Source of the DNA: Pontederia crassipes
Lineage: Eukaryota; Streptophyta; Magnoliopsida; Commelinales; Pontederiaceae
Length of the DNA stretch: 64,000 bases
NCBI GenBank assembly: GCA_030549335.1
Contig: CM060196.1
Coordinates: 20,852,501-20,916,500, forward strand
Direction of reading: 5' to 3'
Shown here one piece after another: positions 55,545-64,000 of the stretch. Each line of letters starts with the position of its first letter. The first letter of the stretch is position 1. The position numbers and the translations under genes were made by a program. The notes beneath the pieces were generated by a model. It saw only the letters and a list, made by a program, of their open reading frames with translations. It did not search any database and was not told where the DNA came from.

Positions 55545-55911
55545 TGATATTGCTTTTTCTAACCATTATTGGCATGTCCTTGACATATCACAAAAGTTTT
55601 AAATTGACATATTTACTTCAAAGTGTCTTTGAATAAAGTGAAAATGAGAAATCATGATCACACGACTCTGATTTAGGGCATTTAATGTGGAATGATTCTA
55701 CCTTAATCAAACTACTGTTTGGCAAAAAAGGTGGAATCGAATCAAATCCTCATTTCGGTTACCAAACACTTCCTGTGAATCAAATTCCAACTTAATCTAA
55801 TTCGTATTTGTATCGTTTAAGCATGTCGATAAAGTTCTTGAAATTTATTACTTATATATATATATTAATATATAGAATTTAGAATTAGAAATACAATTCA
55901 ACCTTCTTTAA
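55545..55911. other. intergenic, possible MITE fragment
   Basis: 55.69-55.83 kb has TGTTTGG and CCAAACA motifs that suggest a small inverted-repeat element, without clear ends. Otherwise featureless. Confidence 0.4.
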
Positions 55912-56428
55912 GGTCTCGTTTGTTTATGGAATCGGACGGGAACCACACCTTGTTCCATCCGATTCCGCCGAGTTATGAGGCGAGAACAAATGTGGTGGAA
56001 CGGGGGCCACATGACCCCAGTTTGACACGAGATTTTAGGTTTTTTTTTAAGTTAGTTTTCTTTCTTTTCTCACACAATAACCTTCATAAAAAAAATTATT
56101 AATAAATATAAAAGGTTCATAATAATGAATTAATATAATATTATTTATTACTTATTATTTCATTATTTTTTTAATAATTCATTAAATATAATTAATTTAA
56201 AAAATGATTTTTCATATTTAAATAATATATTTTTAACAAAATTTTTCTAATAAAATTTTTTCTTTTATAATTTTATTTTAATTAATAATAAAATTATACT
56301 TCATAATTATAATAATTATTTTAAATTCAAAACTCACAAAAAATCATCAATCACATTTACTTTTTCATATTACATTAACCATCTTATTCCTCATCACCAA
56401 ATTTTACTCCAACCAAACACAACCCGAA
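55912..56428. repeat. candidate MITE, ~510 bp
   Basis: Left end GGTCTCGTTTGTTTATGGAA is loosely inverted relative to the right end (reversed GGGTTGTGTTTGGTTGGAGT). A TAA lies close to each side, compatible with a Tourist-like (PIF/Harbinger) insertion, but the ends are too diverged to be sure. The middle is very AT-rich. Confidence 0.5.
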
Positions 56429-57397
56429 CTAATTTATCAATTCAACTATACACCGAAAATTTAGGAGGAATCGTTTTCAAATGACCTTAAATATTTTTAG
56501 CATGATATTTTAACATAAAGCTCATCTTGATCAATGCCATGGTGTCCTTGTGTGTCCTTGTGTTCGTATTCAACATGTTGAGAATTTATAGTTTTTTTTT
56601 TTTTTTTGTGGCCGGCCAAGCATCGATGATTATTCAATGTAAACCTCGCAGTGGGGGAAACTGAAAACTAAGTGAGGACGCCTAGAATCATTCAAACATG
56701 TGACAGATTTATCGTCATGAAGTCACGATATCTGGGATAAATATAATCAATTAATCACTTAAATCGATCTAAAAAAATTAACACCGTCACTTGAATAGAA
56801 CCACACGTGGCATGAGAGAAAAATAGAAAGTCAAATTTCAAGATTTTTTTAGAGATTTATTGTCGAGCTTGTCCTGCAAGAATAATAATGGCCCGATCAA
56901 TGGACCGGCCCTTGGGTCGTGCTGGGATGATCCGCATGAAGGAATGAGTGAAATGTTTAATTGTTTAGAATTTATGAGATAAACTTATTATATATAAGTG
57001 AGTGAACTACAAGTAAAAAGAGAATAAATAGAACACATATCAGATATGCTCTGATATATATATATATATATATTAATTTTAGATTTATTTTTTCTTATTT
57101 AAAAATTAAGTGAACAATTTTCTTTTTTATTACTATTTTCTAAAATTTAATTTCCTTGTTAGTGATTTTTCTTTTATAATTCATTCTTCAAAGTTTACTT
57201 TGTTGCTTATTTTTCTATTAAAAAATCTTCCTCCTTGCTCACTAAAATATAGCTTTCTTATTTATTTTCCCTTTTCCTATCTTTTATAAAAATGAACTAA
57301 ATCAATTTTCCGAATCAAATCCATTTTAGCCGGATCAACTCAATGTAACCCACCTTTTTTGTCAAAATGATTTTTTTATTAAATCGAGCTTGACCTA
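56429..57397. other. intergenic, no gene recognised
   Basis: AT-rich, with a short TA run at about 57052-57073. Nothing coding. Confidence 0.6.
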
Positions 57398-59045
57398 ATG
57401 TTTGTTTGATAATTTAAGTTAAGAGGGATGAATTAGGGTGATGAAGTGATTGTTGGTGAAGTTGAGTGTGATAAGGGTTTATATAAATTATATTTGGATA
57501 TGAGTTAATATAATGAAGTGGATTAATTTAATCCATTATTTATTTGGATTAATAGAATGAGAATAAAAATTTTCAACCCCTAAAAAATCACTAATTTGGT
57601 GAATTTAGTTTTAAGTCATATGACGGACTAATAAACACCAACCTAATCTTAGTTAAAATTTTAAAATTGATATCCAAACAAGGTTTAAGAATTTTAAAAT
57701 TCAATCTATCCCTTTATTCAAATACACTGTAAGGCTTTGTTTGGTAATTTAATTTAAGAGGGACGAGTTAGGATGGTGTACTGAGGGGGTGGTAAGATTG
57801 AGTGTGGCGAGTGTTCAATTAAATCATGTTTGAATATAACTTAATGGAATGTGTCGGGTTAATCTAATTCACTCTTTGTTTGGATAATAATATAATATAT
57901 GAGTTAGAGAAGGTTAAGTTTGGTAAATGTCTTTGCTATTCTTAAGAACAATTGTCAATTTGGAGAGTTTAATTTTAAGTCAAGTGGTGAGCAATACCTG
58001 CTTATCCTTAATTAAATTAATAAAAGATGTATCCAAATAAGATGTAAAGTCTTTAAACCCATCTCATCCTAATTAAAACCTAGCCCATCCCTTCTAAACC
58101 CGCTATTCAAATACATCGGGGTGTGTTTGGATGGAAGGTTAAGGAGAGATAGGTTAGGTTTAAATTGGGGTGGGGTGGATTTAAAATTCTTAAATATTGT
58201 TTGGATAATAATTTTAAAATTTTAACTAAGGTTAGGTTGGTGTTTGTTAACCCATCACATGACTTAAAACTAAGCCCACCAAACTAATGATTTTTTAGAG
58301 GTTAAAAATTATTATTCCCATTCTACCCTTTTCTTCTTATTCAAATTTAAAAAAATAAAATTTTGTTAAGAATAATAAAGACGTTACCTATTTTAACCTT
58401 CCTTAACCCATGCATTAAATTTTTTATTCAAACAACTAATGGACTAAATTAATTCACTACATTCTATTAACTCATATCCAAATATGATTTATATAAATCC
58501 TCAGCATACTCAACCTCATCAACCATCACTTCACTATCCCAACTCACTCTTCTTTAACTTAAATTATCAAACAAAGTCTAAGGATGTGTTTGATTTTATA
58601 ATGATGGAGGGGTGTATTAGAATGGTGAAGTATAGGTTGGTGAAGTTAAGTGGGGTGAGTTTATAAAAATCATGTTTGGAGTATAGGGTTTAAAAAAAAT
58701 CATATTTGAATATAAATTAATAGGATGAGTTGGGTTAGTTTAATTCACTATTTATCTGGATACAAAATATAGTATATGAGCTATGGAAGATTAAGTTTGA
58801 TAAATATCATTATTATTCTTAAGAATTTTTTTTATTTTATTAAGAAGAAATAATATTTTATTAAGAAGAAATAAGTTTAGAGTGGGAATAATGTTTTCCA
58901 ACTCCTTCAAAATAATTAATTAGATGGGTTTAATTTTAAGTCAAATGATGAGCTTATGAAATCCAAATTATCATTAATTAAATTAATAAAATATCTATAC
59001 AAATATGGTGTAAAAAATTCTAAATCCACTTCATCCCTTCTAAAT
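57398..59045. repeat. array of four related MITE copies in mixed orientation
   Basis: Copy A (57398-57730, forward) and copy C (58120-58580, reversed) are inverted copies of each other over most of their length: TTGTTTGATAATTTAAGTT at the start of A is mirrored at the end of C, and the TCCAAACAAGG region near the end of A is mirrored near the start of C. Copy B (57731-58119, forward) and copy D (58581-59045, forward) are more diverged relatives. Ends carry TGTTTGGAT/ATCCAAACA-like motifs of hAT-type MITEs. No clean target duplications are visible. B and C abut tail to tail; C and D head to head. Confidence 0.75.
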
Positions 59046-60755
59046 ATCTTGACTGGCGTAATTCGAAGAAGGGTGACATATATCTGTTAAGCACAATGAC
59101 TTCATTGGCCTTGTTTTTGTACCACTAAAGTCATAGCATTTCGCAACGAGACCAGGATCACAAGAAAAGCTAACGTTGGTAAAATATTGGACACAAAATG
59201 CAAAAGATAAATAAATCTAAGAATTTAGTATAATATTTAAAAGTAGACACTTACACATTTAAGATATAAAAAAAATCGTCTAAAAAAAGGTGTAAAAAAA
59301 ATTAATGCAACGTTGCCATGTAGGAGTGAATAAAAAAATCTATTGAATAAAAAACATTTTAGGATGTTATTATTTTCATTTTAAAAATATCATTATTAAT
59401 CTTTTTTATTGAATAGTGATGAAAATATTCAACTATAACATTAGTAGTTTTTGAGTGGCAAAAGAGCCAACCAAAATCTTATTTAATATCGATATTAATG
59501 AGGATCTAGATTAAAATTCAGACTAATATTTTTAAAAACAAATTTCCTAATTTAAATTAAGGCCCTTACCACGCAGATGAGATTTGTTTGATCTGAACAA
59601 AATCTTAAAAGGTAAATTTTATTATTATATCGATATTAGTGAACATCTGTCCATGTATCAATGATTCATGCACTATGAACTTATACTTTTGTAATATTAT
59701 ATTTATATTAATATTCATATTCATGTGCATATCAATGATGAGAGGACATCCATTATTTCATCATCGTCATCTTATTCATCTGCATAGATCCAACTATAAA
59801 AAATAATAATGAGCATACACTCAATATTTAGGATCACCCATCAATAACAAATAGAATGTGAACCATATATCAATATCCACAATAAAATATCAACGTAAAT
59901 AATCAATGAACAATTATTTATAAATAATTTATTATTTATCATAATTATGAATAAATAATAAGCAATTTATCAATCATAGTAGTTCCATACCATTAGTTTT
60001 TATTATCATTATTCATAATTTTAATTATTTATTATTTTAATCAATTATCAAATGACTCTAGGTGAATGAGTCCCTCAATTTATAATTATGAATTCACTAA
60101 AAAGTTATCTATTAGGCATGAAAGTCATAATTTATTATCCATCAACCACGATGATGAAATCAATTGTTCATCAACCACCATAGTGCAATTCAACTACAAG
60201 TCAATTATTAAATAATTATAGTTATTCATCAACCCTTTTGAGTGCAATTTGAGAACTCTTAATTATTAAGAGAAACACTACGTCACTTTTATTTAGACTA
60301 ATGGGGAATTAGTGTTACGACAAGTCATTTAAATTTATACTGACCGCGAGCAACACAACCATAATTTTTTTACATGTTGATATATCAATTCCCTAGTTAC
60401 GGTTAATAACAATTATCCATCAACCATTTGACTAGGTAATTTTTAACTTTTTATTTATATAAAGCGTTTGTCTTTGTCCATTTCAAATTAAGTGTACAAA
60501 ACCCAATTCATAATTGATTTATTATCAAGTATCATATATCAGTTGTCAATTATCAATAGTAGATATTAATTTAACAATAAATAATTTGTGATAGATGATA
60601 ATAAATTATAATAATAACTCAGTCATCAATGATTAATATGAAAAAAATATTAATATAATAACCACAATAATCAACTATATTAAATCAATAATATACATAT
60701 TTCCTATTTTAATATATGGAAATAACTTGGAGGTGTAACATCCTAAGACTCATAT
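59046..60755. other. intergenic, extremely AT-rich, no gene recognised
   Basis: Composition and repeated ATTATCAAT-like words suggest old repeat DNA. A TGTAACATCC at 60734-60743 resembles the start of an LTR, but no matching end was found, so no element is claimed. Confidence 0.5.
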
Positions 60756-60759
60756 CTGT

Positions 60760-60900
60760 CTCGACGACACTACCCAATTTAATTTCTAATGGTCTGTTTC
60801 AATATACACATTAGGCTATCTCGATAACACTATCCAATTTAATTTCTAATGGTCTGTTTCAATATACACATTAAGCTTTCTCGACGATACTCAAATCGGG
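60760..60900. repeat. 60-bp tandem repeat, about 2.3 copies
   Basis: The unit starting CTCGACGACACTACCCAATT repeats at 60760, 60820 and partially at 60880. The first two copies differ at only a few positions. Confidence 0.92.
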
Positions 60901-61063
60901 TTTGACAAAATTTGAATGATTTACTTTTTTTTTTAATTCGATTCCATATATTGATTGAAAAAAACTTGAGTTGAGTATGAAGAAAACGCGCGCCAGATCA
61001 ACTAAGTTCTCATGTCACAATGGCGTATCATCAAAACTCATATCGGGCGGTTCAAACTTTAAC

Positions 61064-61603
61064 TCATCCATACCGGGCGGCGAAGAAAAGGAACCCCATC
61101 CATACCGGGAAGGCGACCAGCAAGCCGACGCCTTCCTGCGCGAGGTTGTAGTTGAGAACGAGACATGTGTAGGCGAACACAAAAGACCACCGGACTCGCT
61201 TCGACTTCGCCGGGACGCCGCTGAGCAGCCACACGGTCGCCATCATCGAGCTGTAGAAGCTGAGCCAGTTGGTGACCAGGAGAGTCCTGTACCGCGTCGG
61301 GTGCTTGTCGCGCAGTATTGGTGCGCCAGCGACGTGCCCGCCGGGATCTGCCTTGTCGTCCTGCCAGCACCCGCCCGGCGGATTCATGACGATCGAATAC
61401 GTCAGCGTCGTGATCAACGTCACCACCACCAGTAGGATGTCCCTGTTGTCGATCCAGCCTACATCGGCAGGAGCAGCGCCGGCGGCAGTGGGCGGTAGGT
61501 GCGATGTCGTCGTCGAGTTGCTCCCATGCTGCTGGCTGGGGGTCATCTGCAGGCTCCCCCGTCTTTCGTCCATCCTACGGATATTGGTGTTTGCAATTTG
61601 CAT
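61064..61603 (-). CDS. PGG-domain membrane protein without ankyrin repeats
   Basis: Single-exon, 179 aa. It carries the PGG domain (PF13962) of plant ankyrin/PGG proteins such as ACD6 and its relatives: IDNRDILLVVVTLITTLTYS, then NPPGGCWQDD, then GAPILRDKHPTRYRTLLV. Predicted membrane helices are at about residues 45-62, 96-120 and 128-172. The usual N-terminal ankyrin repeats are absent; instead there is a short Ser/Thr/Pro-rich head. The longer open frame upstream begins with GTG, so ATG at 61603 was chosen; ATG at 61573 is also possible. GC-rich coding sequence. Function unknown; stand-alone PGG proteins are known in plants. It could be a real small gene or the surviving last exon of a larger one. 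Confidence 0.85.
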   Translation of the reverse strand: MQIANTNIRRMDERRGSLQMTPSQQHGSNSTTTSHLPPTAAGAAPADVGWIDNRDILLVVVTLITTLTYSIVMNPPGGCWQDDKADPGGHVAGAPILRDKHPTRYRTLLVTNWLSFYSSMMATVWLLSGVPAKSKRVRWSFVFAYTCLVLNYNLAQEGVGLLVAFPVWMGFLFFAARYG

Positions 61604-61974
61604 GCACTTGAGTTGATTCGTCTTTATGAATCGAGTCGAACGCACTTACAGAAAAAAAAAAGGCTTGAGAAGAAGTAACTTTTAACGTGGACCAACGAAG
61701 AGTTGGGGCAGAGGGGGGGATAAATGGCTCTTCCGGTTGAATATGTAAAAAAATTTTGCTAAAAATTTCACTTGTTATTGTCGTATTGAATTAGTTAAGT
61801 TTGACAGTGGGCTGACTTTTTAATGATCCTGTACGAGTTAAATAATTGACACCGGTTTTTCGACATCGAAGATTGACTTAAAAAAAAAAACTTTTAATAT
61901 GGGACATTTTTAATTGGCAGTTTCATCTTTGACCGTCAATTTAATTTTTACGGCACGGTTCTATTATAAACAAA

Positions 61975-62375
61975 AGAAAACCCTGTGAGCATCCAAAATC
62001 CTCCTTTCAGCTTTGCACTTTCTCTCTCTTTTTTCCTCGGGCACTCGATCCTTCACCATTGTCCGCTCCGAGACCAACTCCTGCCCCTGCTGGACGCTCG
62101 AGATAGATCTACTCGTCTTTTTCCCTTTTATCTCTCACTCTTCCCTCCCACTTAGGAGCCGTTTTCAGTTTTGTTTATTCTCTCTATCTCTCTCCCCCCT
62201 TCCGTCGAAATGTTGTTTACTTAAATTTTTAAGCATTGTCGTTGACATTCCCCTTTTTTCGTTTGATTGTTTCAACCGAGTGATTTCGTTTTGTTGTTTT
62301 ATAATCTGCAACTTAACTTCTGTCTTTCCAGCTTGGGTCATTCCTGGTGTTGAAATGAAAGAACAAAATTATGGG
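61975..62375 (+). promoter_or_regulatory. TATA box and leader-like segment lacking a gene
   Basis: TATAAAC at 61975-61981 is followed ~30 bp on by CT-rich leader-like sequence. A plausible leader intron ends at TCTTTCCAG (about 62331), giving CTTGGGTCATTCCTGGTG and then ATG. The ATG frame closes after nine codons. It is divergent from the PGG gene, with about 370 bp between the PGG start and the TATA. It looks like the 5' end of a gene whose body is missing, possibly lost or separated by the nearby LINE. Confidence 0.45.
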
Positions 62376-62384
62376 ACAATGTGA

Positions 62385-62849
62385 TCATCACACACCTCCA
62401 AAATTTTATAAATGAGAAGCAGCCAATTGCATACTCAAAAGGATCATTGAGCTCAATATGCATATGAGCTACATCTGCCACACAAATAAAAGCAACATAC
62501 ACTGATCAACGGAGAAAAGTCTGGCCGGCATAGGAAAAGTTGACGGGCGTTTGGTACGGAGCAAAGCTGATAAATTATCAATAATTTTAATTTAAAATTC
62601 TCAAAATTTATTATATTATTTTGTTTGATAATGATATTTTTATTTTATCTCATTAATTATTTGAATTACAATATCTCTAACAATCCATATAGCACAAGTG
62701 TCTATCTACATTTCCACAAGATTCATAAATTTTATATTTGGACTAAAATATTCTTTTAATCTAACCCTCGTAAATGGTCGTGGACTTGGAAAAAAACTTG
62801 TGCCGACTGCTTTGATGTAAGAAGGCGTCCACGTTTGTGTCCTCATGTC
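62385..62849. other. spacer before the LINE
   Basis: AT-rich; 62.55-62.7 kb begins GGGCGTTTGGTACGG, a MITE-like word, but no second end is seen. Confidence 0.4.
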
Positions 62850-64000
62850 ATAATATCTTTCAGTAACAAGAGTATCAAGCAAGGGGATCCTCTTTCTCCT
62901 TATCTATTCATTCTAGTCTCATAAATATTTTCATCCCTAATGAATCATCACACCACTAGTGGATCTCTTATCCCTTTCTCTATAAATTCCTTCAGTTTAA
63001 GTCATTTGATGTATGCTGATGACCTTCTAATTTACATTGCTGCAACAAAATATAATTGCAAGATTCTCAAAATATTTTTACTGATTATGAGGGATTGACC
63101 AATCAGAAAGTAAACTATGACAAATCTAACATCTACTACCCACCTAGAATGGCAGAAAGCACATAATTCAGAATATCATTAATTTCAAATTAGGCTCTTA
63201 CCCTTTCTGTTACTTAGGAATTCAAATTTCATATAAATATATACCTGCTAGAAACCAAAGACCACTTATGGATAAAATTACAAACAGAATTGCTGGCTGG
63301 AAACAATTACTCCTCAATCAGGCTAGGAAAGCCACTCTCATTAACTCAGTTATCAACTCTATCCCTGTGCATGTCCTGAGTTCCACCTATATGGCTAATG
63401 GCATTCTTGAGGCAATCGAAAAGCAGAACAGATCTTTCTTTTGGGACCCAGGTGGGGGTAAGAGGGGGACTCATCTAATTAATTGGGAGACCATTCAATT
63501 ACCTAAAGTTTGTGGTGGCTTGGGCATTAAGAACTTAACCTATATCCGTACATCCTTATTAGCTAAGAGGGCTCTTGACTTGTTAAACAACAGGAACAAT
63601 CCTTGGGTCCAATTAGTCACATACAAGTATGGTCATGTGCATCCCTGGACTCCCCTGCACCTCACGGGGTCAATGGCTTGGAGTTGGAGAGTTATCCTTC
63701 AGACTTTAGACAAAATTAAATTAGGGCTACAAGTCCAAATTGACAATGGTAACAACACTTATGTCTTTTTTGATCCATGGATCTTTCCCACCCCTCTTAC
63801 ATGGATGCCTATTTATATAAATGTTAATACGATTTCTTACTCCATGAAGGTAAATGAGCTCATTCATGACAACTCTTGGAATGTTCAATTACTTGCTGAC
63901 AAGTTTGGTCCTGACTTGCTAAATTGTGTTACTGCTATTTATTTGCCTATTCATGCCTATGATGACACCTGGCAGTGGGTTAAGGATACCTATGGGGTTC
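62850..64000 (+). mobile_element. L1-type LINE, reverse transcriptase 3' part and zf-RVT region (continues past the window)
   Basis: Conceptual reading shows IKQGDPLSPYLFIL (62875 on), MYADDLLIYIA with the catalytic YADD at 63009-63023, then PFCYLGIQISYK, AGWKQLLLNQARKATLIN and GGLGIKNLTYIRTSLLAKRA, typical of plant L1 reverse transcriptases. The early part has stops and frame changes. From 63148 to the right edge one frame is open for about 284 codons, through the thumb region into the zinc-finger RVT domain. Endonuclease and most of the RT fingers are absent on the left, so it is 5'-truncated or rearranged. No tail or target duplication visible because the 3' end lies outside. Confidence 0.88.

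Noticed and set aside
59600-60743. A second solo LTR suggested by TGTAACATCC
   Set aside because: No matching end and no target duplication could be found.

Overview
The window is nuclear DNA of a flowering plant. Five clearly recognisable multi-exon plant genes with canonical introns, an AT-rich intergenic space full of MITEs and microsatellites, and a plant-type LINE all say so. Two genes (the GT77-like glycosyltransferase and the PGG protein) are strikingly GC-rich while their neighbours are not. That bimodality is typical of commelinid monocots, so I infer a monocot, probably not a grass, but I cannot name the species.

Layout. 1-5.5 kb: the 5' two thirds of a phosphohexomutase gene (minus strand, running off the left edge). 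5.5-11.4 kb: intergenic. 11.4-15.6 kb: an auxin response factor of the ARF10/16 clade (minus), three coding exons, with an almost perfect miR160 target site and a spliced leader. 15.6-30.2 kb: a long gene-free stretch holding a hAT MITE with a perfect 8-bp target duplication, a long foldback, a solo LTR with a perfect 5-bp duplication into which a non-autonomous CACTA element has inserted, and a 107-bp GA microsatellite. 30.2-37.5 kb: a 22-exon EDR2-like PH-START-DUF1336 gene (minus). 41.8-46.2 kb: a 14-exon macro-domain/CRAL-TRIO (GDAP2-like) gene (minus). 47.6-49.0 kb: a GC-rich repeat island and a decayed PIF/Harbinger transposase. 49.8-51.2 kb: a GT77/DUF271-type glycosyltransferase (minus). 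51.3-61 kb: gene-poor, with two more foldbacks that have GC-rich cores (one with a perfect 11-bp target duplication), a possible glycosyltransferase exon remnant and a four-copy MITE array. 61.1-61.6 kb: a small PGG-domain membrane protein (minus), head to head with a TATA/leader segment that has no gene behind it. 62.85-64 kb: the reverse-transcriptase and zf-RVT part of an L1-type LINE, with a long open frame running off the right edge.

The genes do not form a pathway; this is an ordinary euchromatic gene neighbourhood, and all six host genes lie on the minus strand. For three genes I traced every exon and phase: the totals (697, 739 and 549 aa) fit the known family lengths, which supports the exon models. 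No undescribed biochemical system is apparent. The most unusual material is the group of long-armed foldbacks with GC-rich cores, the nested LTR/CACTA, the near-identical 193-bp repeat pair in an EDR2-like intron, and two likely GC-AG introns.
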